From Flavobacteriaceae bacterium S0862 (GTDB lineage Bacteria; Bacteroidota; Bacteroidia; Flavobacteriales; Flavobacteriaceae): a stretch of DNA of 64,000 nucleotides. The notes beneath the pieces were generated by a model, which ran no database searches, had not been told where the DNA came from, and saw only the letters and a program-made list of their open reading frames with translations. Where the stretch lies: NCBI GenBank assembly GCA_023015825.1, contig JALKAW010000001.1, positions 372,001 through 436,000 on the forward strand, in the 5' to 3' direction. Both the position numbers and the translations under genes were made by a program. Below, piece by piece: positions 45,034 to 55,860 of this stretch (within the stretch, counting starts at the first letter, position 1; every line of letters starts with the position of its first letter).

Positions 45034-45648
45034 TTAATTGTTTTCTACAATGGTTCTAAAAGTTAAATTAACTCTTGGGGCTTTAATTTTTTTGGTTGGA
45101 GGTAATCGATGTAGCCAATGTTCTTGAGTGGGTCCAGTCATGACCAATAAACTTCCGTGTTCTAATAGAAATTCACACTTTTCTTTAGTTTGCTTGTGCT
45201 TAAAAGCAAACTTCCGTTCAGCTCCAAAGCTTAAGGATGCTATGGCTCCATGTTTCTTTAAATCTTTTTCACCATCACTATGCCAACCCATAGTTTCTTC
45301 TCCATTATGGTAAAGGTTACAAAGACACGAATTAAAGGTTTCTCCTGTTTTAAGCTCAACCAATTGTTTTAGTTTTAATAATCCAGGAGTGAATGGTAAG
45401 GCTTTTTTTGTTTTTCCTGAATAGGTGTATTCAAAAGTTTTATCGCCATACCAAGCTACTTTGCGTTTGGTTATATAATGTTTGCCATAAACCGTAGCTT
45501 CATCGTGTTTCCAATCTAGGTTTTCTAATAAATTATTAAAAATGGTGTTAGCCAATTCTTCTGGAATGATTTTTCCATAGTAATTAACCACACCATCTTT
45601 TGGTAGAAGGTTTTTGGTTTCGTCTATAATATCATCAAATAGTTTCAC
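45034..45648 (-). CDS. alkB: AlkB-type 2-oxoglutarate dioxygenase
   Basis: 204 residues. Fe(II)/2-OG motifs: MGWHSDGEKDL (H-x-D), a distal histidine in TQEHWLHRLPPTKK, and RVNLTFRTI with the 2-OG-binding Arg. The size and N-terminal lid match bacterial AlkB/AlkBH2-type enzymes. It repairs alkylated bases (1-methyladenine, 3-methylcytosine) in DNA. No Ada regulator is nearby. Confidence 0.92.
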   Translation of the reverse strand: MKLFDDIIDETKNLLPKDGVVNYYGKIIPEELANTIFNNLLENLDWKHDEATVYGKHYITKRKVAWYGDKTFEYTYSGKTKKALPFTPGLLKLKQLVELKTGETFNSCLCNLYHNGEETMGWHSDGEKDLKKHGAIASLSFGAERKFAFKHKQTKEKCEFLLEHGSLLVMTGPTQEHWLHRLPPTKKIKAPRVNLTFRTIVENN

Positions 45649-45666
45649 AATTAATGTAATTATAAA

Positions 45667-48513
45667 CTACTGCTCAATATTAGATTTCCCTTCAACTTCA
45701 TTTAAAAGTATTGGTTTTCCAAAACCTAAGCCTTCTAGTTTGTCCATTTGTGTTTTAGCATCACCAACAACCATATAATTCATTTTATTGACATCTAAAT
45801 ATTTGTCTGCGAGTAGTTTAATATCTTCAACAGTCATTGCTTTTACAATAGCTTCGCGTTGTTTTGCATAATCATCTGGCAGATTGTAATTACTAATATT
45901 ACTTAACATGCCTAATTTAGACCCTAGAGTTTCAAAAGCTCTTGCATTACTTTTAATCATAAAGCCTTTGGTGATTTCTAAATCTTTTTCGGTATAATTT
46001 TTACCGTAGTTTTCTACAATTTCTTTTACTAAACTTGCTGACTCTAAAGTTACATTAGATCTAACGCCGCTTGAAATAGTAAAAGCACCTTTAATGTTTG
46101 AACCAGAAAACCCAGAGCCAATGCCATAGGTGTAACCTTTACTTTCTCTAAGTTCTTGTGTTAATTGCGAAGCAAACCCACCACCACCAAGACGGTAGTT
46201 TAGGATGGTTGCTGGATAATAATCGGCATCAGTTACAGCTAAAGCAGGATACCCAAACCTAATTACCGATTGTTTTGCATTTGGTACATCGTAAAAGTAG
46301 ACTTTAGAGACCTCAGGAGCAGTTGGTGAAGCAATTTCTGAAAATATTACTTCTTTAGCTTCCCAATTACCATCTAAATTTTTTAAAGAATTCAAAACCT
46401 CTTTTTGTGAGATATCTCCAACAATATGAAAATTGGTGACTGTAGGCGAAACATTGTTTGTGTAATAGTCTTGAAGGTCCTCAATAGTAATAGTGTTTAC
46501 TGAAGCTTCTGTGCCAATATTATTTTTTGATAAAATATGGTCCTCTCCATACGTTAATTTAGCAAACTCTATTGATGCAATACTATTTGGATTTCCTTTT
46601 TGACGCTGAATTTGACTAATCGTACTTTGTTTTAACAAGGCAAACTCATCAATGTCCCAACGTGGCTCTAATAATATTTCTTCTACTAAAAACATGGTAG
46701 CTTTATAGTTTTTAGCAAGTGAATTTCCAGAAATAGTAATTGCTTCGTCCGATGCAAACGCATTAATGGAGGCGCCTAAACTTTGAATAGCATTTTCAAG
46801 CTCTTCTGGTGTTTTGTTTTTTGTTCCTTTAGTGAGCATACTAGCTAATAAATTGGATACACCAACTTTATTAATATCCTCAAGAAGCATACCACCTTTA
46901 ATCTGTATTCTAAATTGTACCAATGGCACTTCATTATTTTCTATACCAAACAAATTCATACCAGAGGATAAAGACTCTTTCCAAACTTCTGGAACTTTTA
47001 CATCTGGACTGTCTCCATAGGGAGGTTCTATAGATCTATCAAAACTTGATGGAGTTTTTTCATAGGTTGCTACGATGCTTGGATCGAATTCTTCCTCAGC
47101 ACCTTCTACAATTTTTTCTTCAACAACTTCTGCTAATTTAGAATCAACTAGTGCTAAATCTGCTTGTCCTTTTGGAACAAAACTGGTGGCTACATAATTT
47201 TGATTTTTTATGTAGGCATTATACACACGCATCACATCATCAGCTGTAACTGCCAATATCTTTTTTACATCTTCATTGATATACGAAGGATCATCAGCAA
47301 ATATGTTATACTGTGCTAATTGAAACCCTTTTCCTAATACACTTGACAGTCCATTGTAAAACGCAGTTTCCTGCCCAGCTTTAATTCTGTCTAAATCTTC
47401 TTGAGGAATACCTTTTGCTTCAAATTTGGAAAAAGCCTCATTAATGGCACTTTGAACATTATCTAGTTTGGTTCCGTTAAACGCTGTAACACGTAGCATT
47501 ACTTGTCCAGCAATTTCTGAATTGTATTGAGACAAACTCACATTACTTGCTAGTTGATGCTCTTCAACAATCGATTTATATAATGGCGCAGCTTTCCCTC
47601 TTGATAAATAACTTGATAAAACGCTTAAGGCGTAGGAGTCATCATGATATTGATATACACCAGGCCACGCAATCGTTAACTGTGGTAAACGTGCAAAGTT
47701 ATCTTCATAAAACAGCTTTTTAGTTTCAGATAGCTCAACAGGTTGTTTTGCCATTTTTGGAATATCCTCACCACGTTTTATTTCACTAAAATATTTTTCA
47801 ACCCATTGCTTTGCTTGGGTAGTGTCAAAATCACCAGCAATTGTTAAGGTTACATTATTTGGAACGTACCAACGGTTATAAAAATCTTTTACATCTTGAA
47901 GTGTTGCATTTTGTAAATCTTTAAGCGAACCAATTACTTGCCAACTATACGGATGCCCTTCAGGGTATAAATTTTTATCGATGACATATTGTGTATGTCC
48001 ATAAGGGTTGTTGTCAACACCTTGACGTTTTTCGTTTTTAACTACTTGTTTTTCTTTAGCTAAAACTGGTTCTGTCACTGTATTAATAAAAAACCCTAGT
48101 TTGTCTGCTTCTGCCCAAATCATTTTTTCAAGTGCGTCCTTTGGAACGGTTTGAAAATAGTTAGTACGATCTCTACTTGTAGAACCATTAGCGCCAGAGC
48201 CACCAATACGCGCACTCATTTTATCTAAGCCACCTTTTCCTAAATTTTCGGATTCTAAAAAGAGTAAATGCTCAAATAAATGCGCAAAACCTGTTCTGCC
48301 TTCAATTTCTCTAGCTGAACCAACATGACTAGTTAATGCTACAGCAACGACTGGGTCTGATCTGTCTACATGAAAAATAACAGATAATCCGTTATCTAAT
48401 GTAAACTCTTCAAATTCTACATTAAATTCTTTTGTTTCTTCTGATTTATTCTCATTGGCACAAGAAGCAATGAATAGAATGAATACGATTAATAGTGTTT
48501 TTAGTGATTTCAT
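45667..48513 (-). CDS. M16 family metallopeptidase lipoprotein
   Basis: 948 residues, carrying two M16 units in one chain. A lipoprotein signal (MKSLKTLLIVFILFIASC) opens it. The active unit has H-x-x-E-H in FAHLFEHLLFL near residue 82-86, with the later zinc glutamate in the EKQVVKNEKRQG helix. The second unit (from about 500) keeps the fold but lacks the zinc motif, as is normal. It degrades peptides at the periplasmic face of the membrane. Spacing to the next upstream gene suggests a separate unit. Confidence 0.93.
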   Translation of the reverse strand: MKSLKTLLIVFILFIASCANENKSEETKEFNVEFEEFTLDNGLSVIFHVDRSDPVVAVALTSHVGSAREIEGRTGFAHLFEHLLFLESENLGKGGLDKMSARIGGSGANGSTSRDRTNYFQTVPKDALEKMIWAEADKLGFFINTVTEPVLAKEKQVVKNEKRQGVDNNPYGHTQYVIDKNLYPEGHPYSWQVIGSLKDLQNATLQDVKDFYNRWYVPNNVTLTIAGDFDTTQAKQWVEKYFSEIKRGEDIPKMAKQPVELSETKKLFYEDNFARLPQLTIAWPGVYQYHDDSYALSVLSSYLSRGKAAPLYKSIVEEHQLASNVSLSQYNSEIAGQVMLRVTAFNGTKLDNVQSAINEAFSKFEAKGIPQEDLDRIKAGQETAFYNGLSSVLGKGFQLAQYNIFADDPSYINEDVKKILAVTADDVMRVYNAYIKNQNYVATSFVPKGQADLALVDSKLAEVVEEKIVEGAEEEFDPSIVATYEKTPSSFDRSIEPPYGDSPDVKVPEVWKESLSSGMNLFGIENNEVPLVQFRIQIKGGMLLEDINKVGVSNLLASMLTKGTKNKTPEELENAIQSLGASINAFASDEAITISGNSLAKNYKATMFLVEEILLEPRWDIDEFALLKQSTISQIQRQKGNPNSIASIEFAKLTYGEDHILSKNNIGTEASVNTITIEDLQDYYTNNVSPTVTNFHIVGDISQKEVLNSLKNLDGNWEAKEVIFSEIASPTAPEVSKVYFYDVPNAKQSVIRFGYPALAVTDADYYPATILNYRLGGGGFASQLTQELRESKGYTYGIGSGFSGSNIKGAFTISSGVRSNVTLESASLVKEIVENYGKNYTEKDLEITKGFMIKSNARAFETLGSKLGMLSNISNYNLPDDYAKQREAIVKAMTVEDIKLLADKYLDVNKMNYMVVGDAKTQMDKLEGLGFGKPILLNEVEGKSNIEQ

Positions 48514-48526
48514 TTTGATTGATTTA

Positions 48527-50998
48527 TTAATTATTTACGAAGAAAAGAGCGTTTACAAAAAACAGTTTCCCATTCTCCCAGAAGCTTCTAAATAAGGTAT
48601 TATCTACCATGTATACAATGCTTCCTCTCCCTTGTCTTTCTTCACCAAAGACTAACGAGTTTTCAAGTTTTTTTAATACTTCAGTTCCAGAGAATCCTGA
48701 GACTTTCATCACATTGCTCCCAATATGAGCAACGTTAGTGCCATTATCTAGTAAACTAAAAGACGACGACCCACGCTTTAATGTAAAATAGATTTTGGAA
48801 TATCCATATGCCATTGGGTGTGTGTTATCAACTTTTGTTTTATAAATGGCTCCAGGATTACTAAACTTAGTAGATGCACGTTGTCTATCTGCATAAGGAA
48901 TTAAATTGTTTGATTCGTTGTCGTCATCATTATCATTGTATTTTAAGCCAAATCCTTTTTTGCCAGCAAAAGTGCTTAAAGCTCTATCAATAGCGATTAC
49001 TTTTCCACCAGAACGCATCCAATCTTGTAACTTACTCATGCCACTGTCGTTAAGCATACTTCTGTAACTACCACTAGGTAAAATTAATACATCGTATTCA
49101 GCTAGATTTACTCTTCCAAAATCTTCAGAATTGATAGAGGTTACAGGGTATTTCAACTGTTGCTCAAAGAAATGCCAGGTAGCACCATAGCTCAAGGGCG
49201 AAGTCGCTTCGCCTGAAATCATAGCTATTCTGGTTTTATTAATAAGCCTGATAGACGATGATCCCATATCTGGGAATTTATCAGAAAAACCTGTTTGAAT
49301 TTCTTTTAAACGTTGTTGGCTTTTTACAGCAATTTCACTTAGTTCGATTGTAAAGTTTTCAATGTGCGTATTATCTCGTTGGAGAATAATTAAAGAACCT
49401 CTATTGAAAGTATTGCCATTTTGAGAAAAAGGTTCATGATTAAAACGTACTTTAATATTCTTGTTTAATAGCATTGCTAGAAATTTAGCATCTTTCAAAG
49501 AATTCCAGTCACTTACATAACCATAAGTTTTAGATAACGGAGGAACTGGAGGAGGTGGGGCAAGTCGAGATTGCGAACTAACTAAACTTGTACTAGCTAT
49601 TGTTTCTAATCCATAAGCGTAAGGCAAACTCCATGCGGTAATATCGTAAGTTAAAGAGTCACTTAATTTGGCGTTTGGTTCAAACAAAGCTTTAATCATT
49701 TTACCTTTTGGCTGATTTGTACTAACCACCAAATCGTTAGAAGTAGTATTCATACTTCCATTAGCATTGATAGAGTATTTATGACCAGTTACTTTTTTGC
49801 TAGTTGCATAGCCATAATCAATTTCATGTCGGTTCAATAAAGTTTTTAGAGCATCAATTTTTTCTGGGTTGCCAGACATGACATAGCTTTTATATTTAAG
49901 ACCATCATTTTTGAAAAACTTATTAAACTCTTCGTTTAATTTTGAAGCATTTTTCGATGATATTTCAACGGTCGATAATCCACTTGTAGTGTGATGTGCA
50001 ATTCTATCTTTTAGAGTTAACACATGACCTTCAGATGTTTTTACACCTAAAGCACCACGACCACCACCAGCTTGTTCGTAAGTCATACCAATAGCTCCCA
50101 TGTATGTTGGATAGGTGTCACCATAACTTGGATACAAAAAATCAAAGATTTCACGCGTAAAGTACAACCAACCTTGAGGGTCAAAATATTTTGCATGATT
50201 TCTTCCTATTTGGAATTGAAAATCTCTTTGCCAATCGGTTATTAACTCATGATAAGGCTCAGCTGCTGGTGCAAAATAGTAAGGACTATTAATACCTTGT
50301 TCGTGAAAATCCACATGAATTTGTGGCATCCATTTATTATACACTTTAATTCTAGCAATCGATTCTTTTTGAGAGGTCCAAGCCCAATCTCTATTTAAAT
50401 CAAATAAGTAGTGATTTGCTCTACCTCCTGGCCAAGGTTGTGAATGTTCGCTTGATTGTGGGTCTATATCAAAAGGTGTACTTTTTGTTTCGTTGTACCA
50501 ATTGGCATAACGGTCGCGGCCATCAGGATTAATACAAGGATCAATGATAACGACAGTGTTTTTTAGTAATTCTTGTCTCTCAGTCAAAAGCTTGTATATA
50601 GTATTCATTGATGCTTCAGTACTAGATGCTTCATCACCATGAACATTATAACTCAACCAAACAATAACAATATCAGTATTTGAAGGAGTACCAGACATGA
50701 TGCCTGCATTTTTTAAATTATTTTCTCTAATGGTTTCAAGGTTTCTCATATTCTCTTCAGAGGAGATGTAAGCATGAATCAAAGGTCTACGCTCATAGGT
50801 TTCACCATATTGCTCTAGTTTTACCTGATTTGGCATAGTAGAAGCAACGTGTTTAAAATAATCTACAACTTGATGATTTCTTGAAAATTGAGTTCCTAAT
50901 TCATAGCCTAAAAACTCACTTGGCGTTTTAATTTGTTGTGCCATTGTAATGGAAACTGAACATAAAACGACTAATACGATTCTATAAAAATTTTGCAT
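48527..50998 (-). CDS. M14 family zinc carboxypeptidase
   Basis: 823 residues from ATG 50998; an earlier in-frame start would place 27 extra residues before the signal peptide (MQNFYRIVLVVLCSVSITMAQ). The M14 zinc site is seen: H-x-x-E in LSYNVHGDEASSTEAS near 115 and the third ligand H in QIHVDFHEQGI near 220; the catalytic glutamate lies further on in MTYEQAGG. The C-terminal half (about 370-823) contains an ThuA/GATase-like region (DVLILPSGSYRSML). Secreted; removes C-terminal residues from peptides. Common in this phylum. Confidence 0.9.
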   Translation of the reverse strand: MQNFYRIVLVVLCSVSITMAQQIKTPSEFLGYELGTQFSRNHQVVDYFKHVASTMPNQVKLEQYGETYERRPLIHAYISSEENMRNLETIRENNLKNAGIMSGTPSNTDIVIVWLSYNVHGDEASSTEASMNTIYKLLTERQELLKNTVVIIDPCINPDGRDRYANWYNETKSTPFDIDPQSSEHSQPWPGGRANHYLFDLNRDWAWTSQKESIARIKVYNKWMPQIHVDFHEQGINSPYYFAPAAEPYHELITDWQRDFQFQIGRNHAKYFDPQGWLYFTREIFDFLYPSYGDTYPTYMGAIGMTYEQAGGGRGALGVKTSEGHVLTLKDRIAHHTTSGLSTVEISSKNASKLNEEFNKFFKNDGLKYKSYVMSGNPEKIDALKTLLNRHEIDYGYATSKKVTGHKYSINANGSMNTTSNDLVVSTNQPKGKMIKALFEPNAKLSDSLTYDITAWSLPYAYGLETIASTSLVSSQSRLAPPPPVPPLSKTYGYVSDWNSLKDAKFLAMLLNKNIKVRFNHEPFSQNGNTFNRGSLIILQRDNTHIENFTIELSEIAVKSQQRLKEIQTGFSDKFPDMGSSSIRLINKTRIAMISGEATSPLSYGATWHFFEQQLKYPVTSINSEDFGRVNLAEYDVLILPSGSYRSMLNDSGMSKLQDWMRSGGKVIAIDRALSTFAGKKGFGLKYNDNDDDNESNNLIPYADRQRASTKFSNPGAIYKTKVDNTHPMAYGYSKIYFTLKRGSSSFSLLDNGTNVAHIGSNVMKVSGFSGTEVLKKLENSLVFGEERQGRGSIVYMVDNTLFRSFWENGKLFFVNALFFVNN

Positions 50999-51187
50999 TA
51001 TTGGTTGATTTAAAAAATAGTAGCTATAAAGATATAAACCCAAAGCGAACATTGGTAGTTTTGAACATATTTTTTGCAAAAAATTAGCGTTTGAAGAAAA
51101 CAGTTAAATTTTAGTCTTTTTTTAACCAAGTGAAAATTTCAAATAGATAAAAGAGCAGTATATTTACAAAAGATTTGAAAGCTAACT

Positions 51188-52789
51188 ATGCCAACCGATT
51201 GTATTCCGTTTAGAGACACTAACTATTTTTCTTCTTTAATATGTGATTATCTTGATGAACATCAAGAATTACAACCTTTTTATAACCGTTTTCCAAAGCT
51301 GGAAAACTTTAAAGACCAGATTAACGAGAAAGCTACAAGTTATAGCACAGCTAATCGCAATGTGTTATTTTCTGTATTAAAAAAACAATACGAACATGTT
51401 GAAACTTCAAAGGCTACGTTAGATAATATTGCTTTGTTAAAAGAACCAAATACATTTACAATAACAACAGGACATCAGCTTAATTTGTTTACAGGTCCTT
51501 TGTATTTTTTGTATAAAATAATTTCAACAATTAATCTTACTAAAGAATTAAAAGCTAAACACCCTAAGCATGATTTTGTGCCAATTTATTGGATGGCTAG
51601 TGAAGATCATGATTTTGATGAGATTAACTATTTTAATTTTAAAGGCAAAAAAGTTAGATGGAATAGAGACGCAAGCGGAGGTGTTGGAGAATTAGATACT
51701 AAAGGATTAGATAAAGTTTTTGAAACTTATTCTAAAGAGTTAGGTCAAGGTCAAAATGCTAATTTTTTAAAGGAACTTTTTAATAGCGCCTATTTAAAGC
51801 ATAAGAATCTTGCTGATGCCACGAGATATATAGCCAATGAATTATTTAAAGAGCTTGGATTGGTGATTATTGATGCTAATAATCAAGATTTAAAAAGACT
51901 TTTTGCACCTTATGTTAAAGAAGAGCTTATAAATCAAACTTCCTACAAAGCGGTGTCACTAACAAATCAGCAAATAAACGATTTGCCAAGTAATTACAAA
52001 ATACAAGTTAATCCAAGGGAGATCAATCTGTTCTATTTAAAAGATGGTTTACGTGAACGAATAGTTAAGCAGAATGGTAACTATGTTGTAAATGATACTG
52101 ATATTTCATTTGCTGAAAGCGAAATTTTTGAAGAAATAGATAAACACCCTAAGCGATTCAGTCCAAATGTGATTATGCGACCTTTGTATCAAGAAGTAAT
52201 TTTGCCAAACCTATGCTATATTGGAGGAGGAGGAGAATTAGCATATTGGTTTCAATTGAAGAATTATTTCAAGGAAGTTAAAGTTCCTTTTCCAATGCTT
52301 TTGTTACGTAATTCTGTGCTAATTAAAACACCAAAACAATCTGAAAAACTAAAAAAATTAGGAGTGTCGTTAAATGAATTGTTTTCTAAACAAAACGATT
52401 TAATTAATAAACAAGTCAAAAGATTGTCAACGATAAATATAGATTTCTCACCACAAAAAGAACATCTTCAAAAGCAGTTTAAGTCACTCTACAAGTTAGC
52501 TGAAAAAACTGACAAATCCTTTCTAGGAGCTGTAGCTGCTCAAGAAAAAAAGCAAATCAAAGGGTTGGCTAATTTGGAGAAACGATTGCTAAAAGCACAA
52601 AAACGAAAATTGAATGACCAAATTTCTCGAATTACAGAGATTCAAAACCAATTATTCCCGGGTCAAAGTTTACAAGAGCGAAATTTAAATTTTTCTGAAC
52701 TTTTTCTTGAGTTTGGAGACCAATTAATCCAACAGTTAGTATTAAATTTGCAACCTCTAAAGGGAGATTTTTTAATATTAGAACTGTAA
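51188..52789 (+). CDS. bshC: Bacillithiol biosynthesis cysteine-adding enzyme BshC
   Basis: 533 residues, standard BshC length. A nucleotidyltransferase-like Rossmann core is followed by a long helical part. Conserved segments: TITTGHQLNLFTGPLYFLYKI, PIYWMASEDHDFDEI, RPLYQEVILPNLCYIGGGGELAYWFQLK. It adds cysteine to glucosaminyl-malate to make bacillithiol, the major low-molecular-weight thiol of many Bacteroidota. Four bases before the next gene, so cotranscribed. Confidence 0.95.
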   Translation: MPTDCIPFRDTNYFSSLICDYLDEHQELQPFYNRFPKLENFKDQINEKATSYSTANRNVLFSVLKKQYEHVETSKATLDNIALLKEPNTFTITTGHQLNLFTGPLYFLYKIISTINLTKELKAKHPKHDFVPIYWMASEDHDFDEINYFNFKGKKVRWNRDASGGVGELDTKGLDKVFETYSKELGQGQNANFLKELFNSAYLKHKNLADATRYIANELFKELGLVIIDANNQDLKRLFAPYVKEELINQTSYKAVSLTNQQINDLPSNYKIQVNPREINLFYLKDGLRERIVKQNGNYVVNDTDISFAESEIFEEIDKHPKRFSPNVIMRPLYQEVILPNLCYIGGGGELAYWFQLKNYFKEVKVPFPMLLLRNSVLIKTPKQSEKLKKLGVSLNELFSKQNDLINKQVKRLSTINIDFSPQKEHLQKQFKSLYKLAEKTDKSFLGAVAAQEKKQIKGLANLEKRLLKAQKRKLNDQISRITEIQNQLFPGQSLQERNLNFSELFLEFGDQLIQQLVLNLQPLKGDFLILEL

Positions 52790-52792
52790 CAC

Positions 52793-54163
52793 ATGCATAA
52801 GATAGATTTTGAGCTTATTGAAATGACCATGGACGTCATGAAATACGCAATTGATCGAATTTCACATACCAAGCAAAAAGTTGGAAAACCACAAAAAGCC
52901 GAAGTACTAAAAAGCTTAGTTGGCGAAACAATTACTAGTCAAGGTATTGGTGGCGAGAAGGCATTTCAATTATGGAAAGAACATTTGGCAAAAGCCAATG
53001 TGCCTGTAGACCATCCACGTAATTTAGCATTTGTACCTGCTGCTCCTACAAGAGCTGCAGTAATGTTCGATTTAGTAACATCGGTTTCTAGTATTCATGG
53101 TGCATATTGGATGGAAGGTGCTGGAGGTATTTTTTGTGAAAACGAAGCCATGAAATGGATTGTTTCTTTAACAGGGTTGCCAAAAGGTGCCTTTGGAGTA
53201 TTCACTAGTGGCGGAACTGCCGCAAATCTATCGGCAATAGTAACTGCTCGTGAGCATTGGAGAGAAGATGATACTTATAAGAGAGAAAAAGGGTTAATCA
53301 TCACATCAAGTGGAGCACACTCATCAATTAAAGCCATGGCAAAAGTGGCCGATGTTGATATTCTATTGGTAGATTCTGAAGAAAAACTAACGGGAGCTGC
53401 ACTTCGCGAAACAATTGATAATTTAAACTTCCATCAACGTAAGCGACTCTTTGCAGTAGTAGCTACAGGAGGAACTACCAATGCAGGAATTATTGATGAT
53501 TTAGAAGGTATTGCTGAGGTTTGCGATAACGAAAGAATTTGGTTTCATGTAGATGCTGCTTATGGTGGAGGTGCTTTGGTGGCCGATTCTGTTCGACATT
53601 TGTTCAACGGAATTGAAAGAGCAGATAGTATTACCATCGATCCTCATAAATGGATGTTTTCACCTTATGATTGTGGTGCAGTTATTTATAGACGTCCCGA
53701 ATTTGCTAAGAAAGCGCACTCGCAACAAGGGTCGTACTTAGATATTTTTAAAGATGAAGGCGCACATGGTTTTAACCCAACCGATTATCAAATACAATTG
53801 ACACGTCGTGTGAGAGGATTGCCTTTATGGTTCTCATTAGCAACTCACGGAACCGATAAATATAAAGAAGCTGTTGAACGTGGTATTGAACTAGCTCAAA
53901 TAGCTGGTAAAATGATTGAAGACAACCCTAATGTTGAATTGGTTAGAGAACCAAGTTTGTCTTGTGTGTTATATAGAAGAAAAGGATGGAATCCAGAAGA
54001 TTATACGAATTGGACTTATGATAATCACGACAAGGGATTTGCTTTAGTAACGCCTACAAAGTGGAAAAATGGAGATACATTTGAAACCGTTTCTCGTTTC
54101 TGTTTTATAAACCCAGATACCACCGAAGAAGATATCAAGATGATTCTAGATACTATGGCTTAA
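52793..54163 (+). CDS. PLP-dependent group II decarboxylase
   Basis: 456 residues. PLP motifs of the glutamate/aromatic-amino-acid decarboxylase family: FTSGGTAANLSAIV, WFHVDAAYGGGAL and the Schiff-base lysine in ITIDPHKWMFSPYDCGAVIY. It decarboxylates an amino acid; candidates are aspartate, glutamate, tyrosine or sulfinoalanine, and the sequence alone does not decide. Sits directly behind bshC, which may hint at a link with thiol or beta-alanine metabolism, but that is speculation. Confidence 0.88.
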   Translation: MHKIDFELIEMTMDVMKYAIDRISHTKQKVGKPQKAEVLKSLVGETITSQGIGGEKAFQLWKEHLAKANVPVDHPRNLAFVPAAPTRAAVMFDLVTSVSSIHGAYWMEGAGGIFCENEAMKWIVSLTGLPKGAFGVFTSGGTAANLSAIVTAREHWREDDTYKREKGLIITSSGAHSSIKAMAKVADVDILLVDSEEKLTGAALRETIDNLNFHQRKRLFAVVATGGTTNAGIIDDLEGIAEVCDNERIWFHVDAAYGGGALVADSVRHLFNGIERADSITIDPHKWMFSPYDCGAVIYRRPEFAKKAHSQQGSYLDIFKDEGAHGFNPTDYQIQLTRRVRGLPLWFSLATHGTDKYKEAVERGIELAQIAGKMIEDNPNVELVREPSLSCVLYRRKGWNPEDYTNWTYDNHDKGFALVTPTKWKNGDTFETVSRFCFINPDTTEEDIKMILDTMA

Positions 54164-54221
54164 TGTGAATTTTTGTTGTTAAAAACTTGTAGAAAAGTAG
54201 CAAAAATTTCTAATTTAAAAG

Positions 54222-54251
54222 TTGCTAAAAAATAGCAAATGATTACTTTTG
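54222..54251 (+). promoter_or_regulatory. Promoter of guaA overlapped by TAGCAA/TTGCTA repeats
   Basis: TTG (54222-54224), 19-base spacer, TACTTTTG (54244-54251). The TTG is inside TTGCTA, which pairs with TAGCAA at 54198-54203 and 54233-54238. The ATG begins 3 bases after the -7 box. Confidence 0.55.
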
Positions 54252-54254
54252 CAC

Positions 54255-55790
54255 ATGCAACACGACAAGGTACTTATTTTAGACTTCGGATCGCAATACA
54301 CACAGCTTATTGCACGTAGAGTTAGGGAACTCAACATCTATTCCGAGATACATCCATTCAACAAAATTTTAACAAATATTGACGATTATAAGGCAGTCAT
54401 CCTTTCTGGAAGTCCATTCTCAGTAAGAGGTGACGAAGCTTTGCATCCTGATCTTACAAATATTAGAGGTAAAAAACCTTTATTAGGTGTTTGTTATGGT
54501 GCACAATATTTAGCGCATTTTTCTGGTGGTAATGTAGCACCTTCAAATACCAGAGAATATGGACGTGCTAAACTATCTTATGTAAAGGAAGGTGAAACTT
54601 TTCTAGAAGGTATTTCTGAAGGCTCACAAGTTTGGATGAGTCATAGCGATACCATTAAAGAATTGCCAACCAATGGTGAATTATTAGCAAGCACACATGA
54701 TGTGCAAAATGCAGCTTATAAGATTAATGGAGAAACTACCTTTGCAATTCAGTTTCATCCTGAAGTTTATCACTCTACAGACGGAAAGCAACTACTAGAA
54801 AACTTTTTAATAAATATTGCTGAAGTAAACCCAGATTGGACGCCAGATTCTTTTGTAGAAGAAACTGTCGAAGCCTTAAAAGCTAAGATAGGAAACGATA
54901 AAGTAGTTCTTGGTTTATCAGGTGGTGTCGACTCTACAGTTGCTGCAGTTTTGCTAAACAAAGCAATTGGAAAGAACTTGTATTGTGTGTTTGTTAACAA
55001 TGGATTACTTCGTAAAAATGAGTTCGAAAATGTACTCAATCAATACGAAGGAATGGGCCTTAATGTAAAAGGTGTTGATGCTTCGGCACGCTTTTTGGAA
55101 GCACTAGCTGGAGAAAGCGACCCAGAAAAAAAGCGTAAAGCAATAGGTCGTGCGTTCATTGAAGTATTTGATGATGAAGCACATTTAATAGAAGATGTTA
55201 AGTGGTTAGCACAAGGCACCATTTATCCTGATGTTATTGAAAGTGTTTCGGCAACTGGAGGACCAAGTGCTACTATTAAAAGTCATCATAATGTTGGGGG
55301 ATTACCAGACTTTATGAAGTTAAAGGTAGTAGAGCCTTTAAAAGCCTTGTTTAAAGATGAGGTGAGACGTGTTGGTGCTTCTTTAGGAATTGATGCAGAA
55401 TTATTAGGCAGACATCCATTCCCTGGTCCAGGTTTGGCCATTAGGATTCTAGGAGATATTACAGCTGAAAAAGTTCGTATCTTACAAGAGGTAGATCACA
55501 TATTTATAAGTGGTTTAAAGGAATGGGATTTGTATGACAAGGTATGGCAAGCTGGAGCCATGTTGCTCCCTGTGAACAGTGTTGGAGTAATGGGCGATGA
55601 GCGTACGTATGAGAAATGTGTTGCGCTTAGAGCAGTAGAAAGTACAGATGGAATGACAGCCGATTGGGTAAATTTACCGTATGAATTTTTGCAAAAAACA
55701 TCAAATGACATAATAAATAAGGTGAAAGGCGTTAATAGAGTAGTGTATGATATTAGCTCGAAGCCACCAGCGACCATTGAATGGGAATAA
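54255..55790 (+). CDS. guaA: GMP synthase (glutamine-hydrolysing)
   Basis: 511 residues from ATG 54255 ([19 protein letters not shown]); a TTG six bases before falls inside the -7 box. The GATase I domain carries nucleophile C80 in LLGVCYGAQ and the His/Glu pair in [10 protein letters not shown]. The ATP-PPase has the P-loop [14 protein letters not shown] near 220. The dimer domain ends [11 protein letters not shown]. It makes GMP from XMP. Start lies almost on the predicted transcription start. Confidence 0.96.
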   Translation: MQHDKVLILDFGSQYTQLIARRVRELNIYSEIHPFNKILTNIDDYKAVILSGSPFSVRGDEALHPDLTNIRGKKPLLGVCYGAQYLAHFSGGNVAPSNTREYGRAKLSYVKEGETFLEGISEGSQVWMSHSDTIKELPTNGELLASTHDVQNAAYKINGETTFAIQFHPEVYHSTDGKQLLENFLINIAEVNPDWTPDSFVEETVEALKAKIGNDKVVLGLSGGVDSTVAAVLLNKAIGKNLYCVFVNNGLLRKNEFENVLNQYEGMGLNVKGVDASARFLEALAGESDPEKKRKAIGRAFIEVFDDEAHLIEDVKWLAQGTIYPDVIESVSATGGPSATIKSHHNVGGLPDFMKLKVVEPLKALFKDEVRRVGASLGIDAELLGRHPFPGPGLAIRILGDITAEKVRILQEVDHIFISGLKEWDLYDKVWQAGAMLLPVNSVGVMGDERTYEKCVALRAVESTDGMTADWVNLPYEFLQKTSNDIINKVKGVNRVVYDISSKPPATIEWE

Positions 55791-55860
55791 ATTAAATGTG
55801 ACCTGCTTGTGTCTAAGTCTATATAAGCAATAATTACGTATATACATTTAAAAATAACAC

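Noticed and set aside
54249-54257. TTG start for guaA at 54249
   Set aside because: It falls inside the -7 promoter box; ATG 54255 gives the usual [15 protein letters not shown] start.
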